A stretch of DNA of 36,267 nucleotides from Bacteroidota bacterium (GTDB taxonomy: Bacteria; Bacteroidota; Bacteroidia; Bacteroidales; WCHB1-69): positions 1-36,267 of the forward strand of contig JAEZOU010000091.1 in assembly GCA_023413895.1 (NCBI GenBank), given 5' to 3'. Made by a program: the position numbers and the translations under genes. The notes under the pieces are model-generated. The model did not search any database. It saw only the letters and a list, made by a program, of their open reading frames with translations, and was not told the origin of the DNA. The first letter of the stretch is position 1; every line of letters starts with the position of its first letter. This document shows positions 8,084 to 15,793 of the stretch, in pieces.

Positions 8084-9556
8084 TTATTTAAGATATTTCC
8101 AATCCTCTTTCGTATGATTTCCCCAATAATCTTCGCTTTCATTTACATCAAAGTTGTAAATAGGGGTAGTTTTTCGCAAAGTTAGCTTAGATTGCCAAGC
8201 ACTATCATGATATTCTCCAAACTTGTCGGAGTGAAGTAGTTCGTAGTCGTTAGAAACTAAATCGGTATTGTAGAAGATAAATTTTACGTTAGATTGATCT
8301 TCCAAATAGTAGTAATGCCAAATTTCGTATGGATATGAGTGTGAATCGTATGGAGATTCGTAAATTGTATTGGGCGCACCATAGCGTAAGTAAACACGAC
8401 CTCTATCGGTTAGATATCCGCGAATTACTTTGTTTCCGTAAGTTTTATTCACTAATTTTACCTTTTCATTATACTCATTCCAAGCTTTCTCAGGATTTTC
8501 AGGCGCTCTCGATACCCAGAAATAGTAGAAGAATCGTTGTAGTTGATCAAAAGGTACATTTTTCATTCTCTTAGAAAGAAATTCTTGTTCCATCATTGAA
8601 GATATTGGAAATAAACTACTTACATAATCTATCAGCTGAGCTGTATCCTTAATATTTTCTACAAAAGTACTTTCAACTTCCATTCGGGTATAATCGGCAA
8701 GTGCAAGTTCAAGCCCTGGGTTGCTGCGTTGGAAGAATGTTTTCTCTTGGGCATAAATGGTTTCCCCTTTGAAAACTTCTGCCACCATAAAATAGTTGCC
8801 CGATGGAAGATTGTAGATAGCAAATTGATTCATTAATACGGAAACTGGTGCCGTTTTGAAAGTTTTTTCTTGCAACAATCCCGGAAGTGTAACCACCTTC
8901 CCATCAAGACCTTGAATATATGTGCGCAATCCTAACTCTTCGTTTGCCCCTACTACTTTATCAGTATTATAAATCTCTAAAATATAGGACATTGCATAAA
9001 TTGATTCGGGAACGTAATCATGAAAAATTGGAGTAAGTGCATAATTATATTTTACGTAAAAATCGTTAGGTTGAGCATACTTTATATCGCTTAAAAGTGA
9101 GATTTGCGACATACTAACAGCATCTTCCGGAAAGTTTACAACTACGTTATCAATATAACGCAATGTATCTCCATTTCCATGTAAATCAGTCATATAGAAA
9201 TAGATTTCATAATTTCCATTAGGAACTTGCAGGTTGCGAATATCGCTGAAATCAGGTTTCGTTGCTTTAACAGAATCCTCAAAATTATCGCTTACTAATA
9301 CATAGCGCAACGCAGCAACTACAGAGTCTTGTTTTTTTACTTCTGCACTAATCATCACCTCTGCGTTAAATTTTCCACCATCTGTAGGAACGTAGTTTAC
9401 ACTTTTACCCCCAACATAAAAAATAAATTCAATGTAGGGCTCAAGTTTATCTGTAGCGAAGGTCTTGAAATCAATCATCGCACGCATCCGTTGTGATTGT
9501 GCAAAAAGGTTAGTTGTCATAAAAATTGCGACGAGAATCAGCGTAATTCTTTTCAT
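8084..9556 (-). CDS. GWxTD domain-containing exported protein
   Basis: This 490-residue protein has a signal peptide (about 1-19, ending NLFAQ) and a C-terminal GWxTD domain recognisable from FFYYFWVSRAPENPEKAW, then GYLTDRGRVYLRYGAPNTIY and YEIWHYY (about residues 345-440). The domain is typical of Bacteroidota; its molecular role is unknown to me. The preceding 340 residues are beta-rich and include NGNYEIYFYM, resembling surface adhesion modules. It is the first gene of the leftward run that includes the sugar transferase (5-nt gap), peptidase, rsmI and the T9SS cargo nuclease, and it has a clear -7 promoter element 35-42 nt upstream. The envelope location is well supported; the function is unassigned. 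Confidence 0.85.
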   Translation of the reverse strand: MKRITLILVAIFMTTNLFAQSQRMRAMIDFKTFATDKLEPYIEFIFYVGGKSVNYVPTDGGKFNAEVMISAEVKKQDSVVAALRYVLVSDNFEDSVKATKPDFSDIRNLQVPNGNYEIYFYMTDLHGNGDTLRYIDNVVVNFPEDAVSMSQISLLSDIKYAQPNDFYVKYNYALTPIFHDYVPESIYAMSYILEIYNTDKVVGANEELGLRTYIQGLDGKVVTLPGLLQEKTFKTAPVSVLMNQFAIYNLPSGNYFMVAEVFKGETIYAQEKTFFQRSNPGLELALADYTRMEVESTFVENIKDTAQLIDYVSSLFPISSMMEQEFLSKRMKNVPFDQLQRFFYYFWVSRAPENPEKAWNEYNEKVKLVNKTYGNKVIRGYLTDRGRVYLRYGAPNTIYESPYDSHSYPYEIWHYYYLEDQSNVKFIFYNTDLVSNDYELLHSDKFGEYHDSAWQSKLTLRKTTPIYNFDVNESEDYWGNHTKEDWKYLK

Positions 9557-9590
9557 ATTTCTATCTTTGTTTATTATACGAATTCATCTG

Positions 9591-9598
9591 CAAAGATA
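9591..9598 (-). promoter_or_regulatory. -7 promoter element for the GWxTD operon
   Basis: The minus strand reads TATCTTTG, matching TAnnTTTG. The ATG of the GWxTD gene follows about 35 nt downstream. The -33 region at 19-nt spacing is T-rich but not a clean TTTG. This element probably drives the whole six-gene leftward run. Confidence 0.6.
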
Positions 9599-9713
9599 GT
9601 GATTTTTTGGAAACTAAAATTTCATTTTTTTACGAAAACCAACTCTAAGAATATGTATATAAAACATTAATTATCAATACAATAAGACTTATCTTTAAAA
9701 CAATACTTTAACG

Positions 9714-9742
9714 TTGTGCAAAAATTATTGTAATATCTTTGC
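9714..9742 (+). promoter_or_regulatory. Orphan promoter, antisense to yraN
   Basis: TTG at 9714-9716, an 18-nt spacer and TATCTTTG at 9735-9742 form one of the best -33/-7 pairs in the window. It faces rightwards, into the 3' end of the leftward yraN gene, and no plus-strand gene follows. An 8-bp perfect hairpin (TTGCCATT / AATGGCAA) lies downstream at 9829-9850. A small antisense RNA is one explanation; chance similarity is another. Confidence 0.45.
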
Positions 9743-9776
9743 ACAAAACGGAATGATTCATAGAAAATGGTTCCAT

Positions 9777-10145
9777 CTATCGCCATCGGGGTGCGTATGC
9801 GCCCTCAATATGATTCAATGTAGGTGCCTTGCCATTTTGTGTAATGGCAATAATGTCAAATCGCGCCTCTAAACTGATGTTTTTGGTGCTGATATAATGA
9901 TGCGCAGCGCGAATTATATTGCGTTGCTTTAATGGTGTAACAAAGTTCTCTGGAGAACCAAAGTTAGCATTTTTTCGCGTTTTTACTTCGCAAAAAATAA
10001 TAAAGTCATCTTTCTGTGCCACAATGTCAATCTCCAACTGGCCAAATCTCCAATTGGTATCTAAAATATTGTAACCCTTTGAAATTAAATAATCTACAGC
10101 AAAATCTTCTCCAAATTTTCCCGTTGCTTGTTTTTCAGTCATCAT
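9777..10145 (-). CDS. yraN: YraN / UPF0102 family putative endonuclease
   Basis: This 122-residue protein is a full-length member of the UPF0102 (YraN) family, a restriction-endonuclease-like fold distantly related to Holliday junction resolvases. The signature is complete: GKFGEDFAVDYLISKGYNIL, NWRFGQLEIDIVAQ (acidic catalytic residues), IIFCEVKTRKN (the E-x-K motif) and RFDIIAI. Its biochemical role is unproven in most bacteria. Two adjacent Met codons start the frame; either could be used. It lies 30 nt downstream of porX on the same strand and is probably its operon partner. Confidence 0.92.
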   Translation of the reverse strand: MMTEKQATGKFGEDFAVDYLISKGYNILDTNWRFGQLEIDIVAQKDDFIIFCEVKTRKNANFGSPENFVTPLKQRNIIRAAHHYISTKNISLEARFDIIAITQNGKAPTLNHIEGAYAPRWR

Positions 10146-10175
10146 AGTGCAAGAGTTTTACTCCGCACAATGGAA

Positions 10176-11726
10176 CTACTTGGCAGAGAGTCGGATAAAT
10201 GGAATTATCATCTCTTCCATCGAAATTCCACCATGCTGGAAAGTGTTTTTATAGTAATTGACGTATTGATTGTAGTTGTTGGGATAAGCAAAGAAATCAG
10301 AGTTTGAAGCAAATATGTATCGATGTGTGACTCCCTCTTTGGGTAAGAAAAATTCTTCAGGATTCTTCATCTCAAATACTTGATTAGCAGGATAATCCAA
10401 AGTTCTTCCTACTTTATATCGCAAGTTGGCATTAATATTTTTATCGCCAACTACTTTAATCGATTTTTGTATCTTTATGGTGCCGTGGTCAGTAGTAACA
10501 ATGATAGGTATTTTCTTAGAAGACAGATATTTAATCATATCAAAAAAGATGGAGTTCTTAAACCAAGAAGTCGTTACACTACGGTAAGATTTTTCATCTT
10601 CTGCTAACTCACGAATCAAATCAACTTCGGTGCGTGCGTGTGAAAGCATATCCACAAAGTTAAAGACGATAACATTCAACTGATTATTCATCAATTGATG
10701 AATGTTGTCGAAAATCTTCTTCCCAAATTCCACATTTAAAATCTTGGAAAATGAGGTTTTTATATTTTTGCCATAACGTTTTAAATACTCATTTAATAAC
10801 GGCTGTTCAAATTGGTTTTTACTGCCTTCATCATTTTCTCCTAACCACATTTGCGGATATTTTTTCTGAATTTCTGAAGGTAAAAGTCCAGAAAATAGCG
10901 CATTTCTGGCGTAATGTGTAGCAGTCGGAAGAATACTGTAATAGGTGTCATCACTCTCAACACGATAGTAGTCGTTAATGTAGGGCAATAGCGCACGCCA
11001 TTGGTCATAACGCAAGTTATCAATTACAAATAAAAAGAGCGGATTGTTATCATTTATTAGAGGAAAGAGTCTGTTTTTCAGTACAGTATGCGAAAGTTCA
11101 GGACGATCCAAACTACTATTAGTTAGCCAATCTTTATAGTTCTTTATAACAAATTTTGAGAATGCTTTATTGGCTTCATTTTTCTGTTCACTCAAAATAT
11201 CGCTAATTCCATTATCTTCAATTTCCTCTAACTTTAACTCCCAATAAACCAATTCTTTATACAAAAGTTCCCACTCGTGAGATGATAAATTATCAGAAAT
11301 TCTCATCGAAATATCACGAAATGCTTGCTGATAGTCTATTGTGCTTTTTTCGGTAACAATTTTCTTGTTCTCTATATTTTTTTTCAGACAAAGCAAAATC
11401 TGATTAGGATTTACTGGCTTTATAAGATAATCTGCTATATTTGAGCCAATTGCATCCTCCATAATATGCTCCTCTTCACTCTTTGTAATCATTACGACGG
11501 GAATGTGAGAATCGATAGTTTTGATAATTTTCATCGTTTCAATCCCACTCATTCCAGGCATATTTTCGTCCAAAAAAATTATATCAACGTGCTGTTGCTG
11601 AAGTGCATCTATGGCTTCATTACCACTAACCACCGGAATAACTTCGTAACCTTTTTTCTTCAAAAAAATGATGTGAGGTTTTAATAAATCAATCTCATCA
11701 TCAGCCCATAATATTTTTGTACTCAT
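10176..11726 (-). CDS. porX: PorX, T9SS two-component response regulator with PglZ domain
   Basis: This 516-residue protein combines an N-terminal receiver domain (D9, D10, phospho-acceptor D53 in IIFLDENMPG, TKS at about 81) with a C-terminal PglZ/alkaline-phosphatase-superfamily domain. In the latter, FVIDNLRYDQWRALLP, LPTATHYARNALFSGLLPS (catalytic Thr) and the metal-binding VTTDHGT are visible. This architecture is that of PorX, the regulator that with PorY and SigP controls T9SS gene expression in Porphyromonas gingivalis. No PorY kinase gene is in the window. The presence of PorX fits the T9SS-tagged nuclease at 3453-5453. It begins with ATG at 11726, with a TAATTTTG -7 box 18-25 nt upstream. 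Confidence 0.93.
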   Translation of the reverse strand: MSTKILWADDEIDLLKPHIIFLKKKGYEVIPVVSGNEAIDALQQQHVDIIFLDENMPGMSGIETMKIIKTIDSHIPVVMITKSEEEHIMEDAIGSNIADYLIKPVNPNQILLCLKKNIENKKIVTEKSTIDYQQAFRDISMRISDNLSSHEWELLYKELVYWELKLEEIEDNGISDILSEQKNEANKAFSKFVIKNYKDWLTNSSLDRPELSHTVLKNRLFPLINDNNPLFLFVIDNLRYDQWRALLPYINDYYRVESDDTYYSILPTATHYARNALFSGLLPSEIQKKYPQMWLGENDEGSKNQFEQPLLNEYLKRYGKNIKTSFSKILNVEFGKKIFDNIHQLMNNQLNVIVFNFVDMLSHARTEVDLIRELAEDEKSYRSVTTSWFKNSIFFDMIKYLSSKKIPIIVTTDHGTIKIQKSIKVVGDKNINANLRYKVGRTLDYPANQVFEMKNPEEFFLPKEGVTHRYIFASNSDFFAYPNNYNQYVNYYKNTFQHGGISMEEMIIPFIRLSAK

Positions 11727-11743
11727 AATTTATAGTTTAACAG

Positions 11744-11751
11744 CAAAATTA
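11744..11751 (-). promoter_or_regulatory. Candidate -7 box of porX
   Basis: The minus strand reads TAATTTTG, fitting TAnnTTTG, 17 nt before the porX ATG. No clean -33 TTTG is seen at standard spacing. Element copy A lies a further 53 nt upstream. Confidence 0.45.
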
Positions 11752-11804
11752 ACGACAAACAAGCTTCATTATTGTTTATTATCTCTATGCTATGAATTAT
11801 TTGG

Positions 11805-11975
11805 GCGTGCCGGCTCATTCCTCGCCCCTATCTGCCCACTCGCCGTCGGGCTTTCCGCTCAAATTTCGCGCCTCAATCTTTCGCTTCTATCTTTCCCTAA
11901 ATCCCAATTCTAAGTTGTAAGTTCTAAACTCTAAGTTCTAAATCCGGCGCTCATAACCGCTACAATCCCTCACGC
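11805..11975 (-). repeat. Dispersed structured element, copy A
   Basis: This is a 171-bp intergenic element read on the minus strand, in the same orientation as porX. Outer helix P1 is GCGTG (11975-11971) with CACGC (11809-11805); inner helix P2 is GCGCC (11950-11946) with GGCGC (11872-11868). The P1-P2 interval is 20 nt, the P2 loop 73 nt and the 3' interval 58 nt. It shares the blocks GGATTG-AGCGGTTATGA and GAAATTTGAGCGGAAAGCC with the other three copies. Its P1 differs from copies C and D by a T-A to G-C swap at the fifth pair, which preserves pairing. It fills most of the 382-nt gap 11727-12108, which otherwise holds only the two promoters. Confidence 0.8.
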
Positions 11976-12040
11976 ACGCGTAACTCAACCTAACTACATT
12001 CCTTCTTATCGTCTCGCGAAGATAAAGTGAAAACTAGTTT

Positions 12041-12070
12041 CTGCAAAAAAACTTTTTTATTATACCTTTG
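12041..12070 (+). promoter_or_regulatory. Promoter of the thioredoxin-like gene
   Basis: TACCTTTG at 12063-12070 matches the TAnnTTTG -7 box, and TTTCTG ending at 12043 lies 19 nt upstream as a weak -33 element. The ATG is at 12109, giving a leader of roughly 30 nt. It probably drives both this gene and cinA. Confidence 0.6.
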
Positions 12071-12108
12071 CAATCTTCCATTAATCGAAAATAAACAAAC
12101 ATAAAATT

Positions 12109-12603
12109 ATGAAAATCAGTAAGATAAAATTTTTATTTACCCTATTATTCTTCGCTTCAACAACACTTTTTGCGCAACAAACTCAAACTCCCAAAATTTA
12201 CGACGAAAAAGTTGACGCAATGAAACAGATTCAGACGGCCATTGCCGAAGCACAAACAGAAGGAAAATATGTTTTTTGCCAAGTGGGCGGCAATTGGTGT
12301 CCTTGGTGTATTCGTTTTGCTTCTTTTGTGGAAAACGATACCATTATTAAACCTTTGATGGATAGTAATTTCGTGTATATTCATGTCAATTGGTCACGCG
12401 ATAATAAGAATCCTGAAGCTATGAAATTTCTCGGTAACCCCGGACGATTCGGGTTCCCTGTTTTTGTCATTATTGATGAAAAAGGAAAGCCTATTCATAT
12501 CCAAAATTCTGCTTATTTAGAACAAGATAAAGGATACAGTACAACAAAAGTGAAAGAGTTTTTACAAAATTGGACACCTCAAGCTGTCAATACGTTACGT
12601 TAA
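12109..12603 (+). CDS. Exported thioredoxin-fold protein (CPWC)
   Basis: This 164-residue thioredoxin-fold protein has a signal peptide (about 1-22, TTLFA then QQ). The active site is NWCPWC (C64, C67), followed by a cis-proline at RFGFP (P117). It resembles the thioredoxin_7/DUF255-like group and should act in the periplasm on thiols or disulfides; direction (reductase or oxidase) and partner are unknown. An extra Cys at 57 precedes the motif. The cinA gene starts 18 nt after its stop, so the two are probably co-transcribed, although they have no known functional link. Confidence 0.85.
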   Translation: MKISKIKFLFTLLFFASTTLFAQQTQTPKIYDEKVDAMKQIQTAIAEAQTEGKYVFCQVGGNWCPWCIRFASFVENDTIIKPLMDSNFVYIHVNWSRDNKNPEAMKFLGNPGRFGFPVFVIIDEKGKPIHIQNSAYLEQDKGYSTTKVKEFLQNWTPQAVNTLR

Positions 12604-12621
12604 TTCCCTATCCAATTTGTT

Positions 12622-13875
12622 ATGGCAAAAGTAGAAATTATTAATATCGGAGACGAACTCCTTATCGGACAAGTTGTTAATACTAATGCAGCAGAGATGG
12701 CACAGATGCTCAACAGCGCAGGCTTTGATGTTACACGCGTATCTGTTATCGGCGATTCAGGTGATGAAATTCGTAAATCGGTAACCGAAGCTCTGCAAAA
12801 GGTAAACATTGTGATTGTTACGGGAGGTTTAGGTCCTACAAAAGATGATATTACCAAGAAAATTCTAGCAGAAATTTTTGATTCTCAATTGGTTTTAGAC
12901 AATTCTGTTTATCAGCATATTGAAAAGATGTTTGCTCTTAAAGGTTACGAATTTACAGAAACGAATCAAGCGCAAGCATTGGTTCCCGACAAATGTCAAG
13001 TGATTCATAATCCTGTAGGCACAGCTCCCGGCATGTGCTTTGAAAAAGAGGGAAAACTTCTATTTTCGATGCCAGGAGTTCCTTTTGAAATGCGCAAAAT
13101 GATGCCTGAAGTTATCCAAATAATGACGCAACATTTTCAGGTTGAAGCCATTGAACATCGCACACTTCTTTACGGAGGCATTGGCGAGAGTTTTCTCTCC
13201 GATAAGTTGGAAGACTTTGAGGCGCAACTTCCCTCTTTTATCAAGTTAGCCTATTTGCCACAAGCGGGCGTTTTACGATTACGACTTACTGCCAAAGGTG
13301 CTAACAAAGAGCTTATAAACAACGAAATAGATATTCAAAAAGAGAAACTTTTACAACTAACGCAAAAGTATTTCATTGGTTTTGAAGCTAACTCTATTGC
13401 TATTACGTTAGGCGAGCAGCTAAAGAAAGTGGGAAAAACTATTGCGACAGCAGAAAGTTGTACTGGGGGTAACATTGCGCACCAAATTACTTTAATTCCT
13501 GGTAGTAGCCAATATTTTAAAGGTAGCGTGGTTTGCTATGCAAACGAAGTAAAAACCAACACATTAGGAGTTAGTTCTCAAGATATTCAACAGTATGGAG
13601 CCGTCAGCGAAACCGTGGCACGCCAAATGGCAGAAGGTGCACGTAAACAACTCAACACCGATTTTGCTATTGCAACCACTGGCGTTGCTGGTCCTGATGG
13701 CGGCAGCGACGAAAAACCTGTTGGTACCGTGTGGATTGCAGTTGCTGATGCCACGGGAACTATTGCTAAAAGATGCTTTTTCCCTTCTACTCGCGAAAAC
13801 TTTATTGATCGCACCACAAATCATGCAATTTTAATGCTACTTCATCGTTTGGGTGAGTCTGGTAAAAATATGTAA
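12622..13875 (+). CDS. cinA: CinA-like nicotinamide-nucleotide amidohydrolase
   Basis: This 417-residue protein has the complete two-domain CinA layout. The N-terminal COG1058 domain (about 1-170) starts VEIINIGDELLIGQVVNTNA and contains VTGGLGPTKDDITK. The C-terminal PncC-type domain (about 255-415) contains TAESCTGGNIAHQITLIPGS, SVVCYANEVK and TTGVAGPDGG. The C-terminal domain deamidates nicotinamide mononucleotide in NAD recycling; the N-terminal domain of related proteins hydrolyses ADP-ribose. Length is typical (about 410-425). There is no sign of truncation. Confidence 0.94.
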   Translation: MAKVEIINIGDELLIGQVVNTNAAEMAQMLNSAGFDVTRVSVIGDSGDEIRKSVTEALQKVNIVIVTGGLGPTKDDITKKILAEIFDSQLVLDNSVYQHIEKMFALKGYEFTETNQAQALVPDKCQVIHNPVGTAPGMCFEKEGKLLFSMPGVPFEMRKMMPEVIQIMTQHFQVEAIEHRTLLYGGIGESFLSDKLEDFEAQLPSFIKLAYLPQAGVLRLRLTAKGANKELINNEIDIQKEKLLQLTQKYFIGFEANSIAITLGEQLKKVGKTIATAESCTGGNIAHQITLIPGSSQYFKGSVVCYANEVKTNTLGVSSQDIQQYGAVSETVARQMAEGARKQLNTDFAIATTGVAGPDGGSDEKPVGTVWIAVADATGTIAKRCFFPSTRENFIDRTTNHAILMLLHRLGESGKNM

Positions 13876-13945
13876 TCAAAAACTTTATTAACGATATTTT
13901 TTCCTTTTTTATACATCAGAGATCATGTTATATTATTATTTTTAT

Positions 13946-13953
13946 TATTTTTG
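13946..13953 (+). promoter_or_regulatory. Candidate -7 box upstream of the DUF6913-like gene
   Basis: TATTTTTG, a TAnnTTTG match, ends 24 nt before the ATG at 13978 in an AT-rich 100-nt gap after cinA. No clear -33 element is visible. Confidence 0.45.
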
Positions 13954-13977
13954 TAGTTTGATAAAAAGTATAATAGC

Positions 13978-14517
13978 ATGATTGCCGATACTATAAAAAG
14001 GATTTTCCTTAATCGCTATATTAAAAAGAATAAAAGACAGAGATACAAAGAGTTAGTTTCACTTCAACGTGCTAAAACTGCAGCAATGATTTGTCAAATT
14101 GAAGATGAGGACTCCTACAAAAAATGTTATGCTCTGCTCTCTAAATTACACAATCGAGGACGAAAAGGTTGGTTATTAGGTTACATAAATGACAAAATTG
14201 TGCCTTATTACTGCTTAGAACAACTTTCTGCAGACTATTTTTGCAACAAGCATCTAAATTGGTTTGGAAAACCCGAGCATACTCAACTTAACGACTTCCT
14301 AAAGCAAGATTTTGATATACTTATCGACTTCACTAAGAATGAGTTATCTCCCGTTAAATATTGCTTACAAATGTGTAAGGCTAAATTTATTGTAGGAAAT
14401 TCCAACTACAATAAGGAATTTTATGATTTGCTGATTGAGGGTGAGAAAATAAGTGAAGAGGAACTACTCGAAAATATTGAAAAATACACAGAACAACTTA
14501 GCGGAAATGAGAGATAG
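13978..14517 (+). CDS. DUF6913-like conserved protein
   Basis: This 179-residue cytoplasmic protein has a basic N terminus (RIFLNRYIKKNKRQRYKE) and a core with DILIDFTKNELSPVKYCLQM and AKFIVGNSNYN, which I associate with the Bacteroidota family DUF6913, commonly found just upstream of dapA. No enzymatic motif is visible. Its last 11 bases overlap the start of dapA, implying translational coupling and possibly a role connected to DapA or lysine/peptidoglycan metabolism, which is inference. The family name is from memory and should be confirmed. Confidence 0.75.
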   Translation: MIADTIKRIFLNRYIKKNKRQRYKELVSLQRAKTAAMICQIEDEDSYKKCYALLSKLHNRGRKGWLLGYINDKIVPYYCLEQLSADYFCNKHLNWFGKPEHTQLNDFLKQDFDILIDFTKNELSPVKYCLQMCKAKFIVGNSNYNKEFYDLLIEGEKISEEELLENIEKYTEQLSGNER

Positions 14518-15433
14518 TAACAAATTTAGAGGCGTTGGTGTTGCCGTAGTAACACCTTTTAATTCTGAAGGTAAAGTTGACTACTTAGCATTAGAAAAAC
14601 TTATTGATGATATTATTTGTAACCACATAGACTACTTAGTACTTTTAGGCACTACAGGCGAATCGCCTAATATTTCTCATGATGAACGACAAGAGATTGT
14701 GAGAACAGCTGTTAGGGTTAATGCGAAACGTGTTCCTATTGTAGTAGGGTTTGGAGGTCCTTCTACCCATTTAGTGGTTGAACAAATATCTAACTTTGAT
14801 TTTACAGGAGTAGATGCAATTCTCTCTGTAACACCATTTTACAATCGACCCACACAACAAGGTCTGATTGAACACTTTACCACCATTGCGTACCACTCCC
14901 CTCTTCCCATAATTTTATACTCTATCAAAGGAAGAACTGGATGCAATATTGATATTGAAACGGTACTGCAATTAGCAGAAAATGAGAAATTTATTGGTAT
15001 TAAGGAAGCATCTGGAAATATGAACCAAATTATGGGGCTCATTAAGAAAACTCCTGACGATTTTGTTGTTATTTCTGGTGACGATGCTATCACACTTCCG
15101 CTTTTAGCAGCTGGAGCGGATGGTGTAATCTCGGTGGTTGCCAATGCTTACCCTGCTGAAATCAGCGAAATGGTCCATTTGGCAATGGAAAACAAATTTG
15201 TTGAAGCTCGCCAATATCATTTAAGTATGTTGGATATTACTCAGGCTTGCTTCAAAGAGGGAAATCCAGCAGGAATTAAAACTTTTCTTTCTGTTCAAGG
15301 AAAAATTGATTACTATTTGCGCCTCCCGCTTACAAGAGTTTCGGAAGCACACCAAGCGTATATTAAGAGACTTGCTACAGAAATGCGCACGCAAGGAATT
15401 GAACATTTACGAAAATTACCTAAAGAACAATAA
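14507..15433 (+). CDS. dapA: 4-hydroxy-tetrahydrodipicolinate synthase
   Basis: This 308-residue class I aldolase condenses pyruvate with aspartate semialdehyde, the first committed step to diaminopimelate and lysine. Motifs are GTTGESP (48-54), TPFYNRPTQQG with Y112, Y138 in IILYSIKGRT, and the Schiff-base lysine K166 in IGIKEASGN. The segment YSIKGRT departs from the usual YNVPGRT but keeps the tyrosine and arginine. A longer frame opens at 14453, inside the upstream gene; I prefer the ATG at 14507 because it gives the normal N terminus (FRGVGVAVVTPF) and a short coupled overlap with the DUF6913-like gene. Confidence 0.93.
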   Translation: MRDSNKFRGVGVAVVTPFNSEGKVDYLALEKLIDDIICNHIDYLVLLGTTGESPNISHDERQEIVRTAVRVNAKRVPIVVGFGGPSTHLVVEQISNFDFTGVDAILSVTPFYNRPTQQGLIEHFTTIAYHSPLPIILYSIKGRTGCNIDIETVLQLAENEKFIGIKEASGNMNQIMGLIKKTPDDFVVISGDDAITLPLLAAGADGVISVVANAYPAEISEMVHLAMENKFVEARQYHLSMLDITQACFKEGNPAGIKTFLSVQGKIDYYLRLPLTRVSEAHQAYIKRLATEMRTQGIEHLRKLPKEQ

Positions 15434-15479
15434 TTTCTAAATTATTTTACTACAAGCATTTACAATAAATATAGATAGA

Positions 15480-15668
15480 ATGAACGATAACTCGCAAAGA
15501 AGTGCTTCCTATGGTGAAATCCTTGAATTACAAGAGATATTTAACCAGCAAGTAAAAGAAAAAAATATTGTTTTCAAAAACGATGAATATCGAGAAGAAT
15601 CTTTCTTTGACTTCCTTCAACAATATTTAGAAGGAAACGACAATCCAGAAATACATATATATATGTAA
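15480..15668 (+). CDS. Small acidic protein of unknown function
   Basis: This 62-residue frame encodes an acidic, hydrophilic protein with a GEILELQEIFNQQVKEK helix-like stretch and a FFDFLQQYLEG segment. I do not recognise it. It lies 46 nt after dapA and may ride on the dapA transcript. Its first residues (MNDNS) and the surrounding DNA (ATGAACGA-AA) resemble the start of ricT 314 nt downstream, perhaps by chance or from a local duplication of a start region. Codon use resembles the neighbours, which supports coding. Confidence 0.5.
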   Translation: MNDNSQRSASYGEILELQEIFNQQVKEKNIVFKNDEYREESFFDFLQQYLEGNDNPEIHIYM

Positions 15669-15699
15669 TAATCCACAATAGGTTCTTTGCATTTTTATA

Positions 15700-15707
15700 T
15701 ATCTTTG
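15700..15707 (+). promoter_or_regulatory. Candidate -7 box of ricT-gldH
   Basis: TATCTTTG matches TAnnTTTG and is followed by an 86-nt leader before the ricT ATG at 15794. No -33 TTTG lies at normal spacing; a TTTG at 15686-15689 is too close. Confidence 0.45.
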
Positions 15708-15793
15708 CAAAATAGTTATCAACTACACATCATTATTATAAAAAACTATAATTCAAATTCTTACACAAACTATAAACCTACAATTACATCAGA

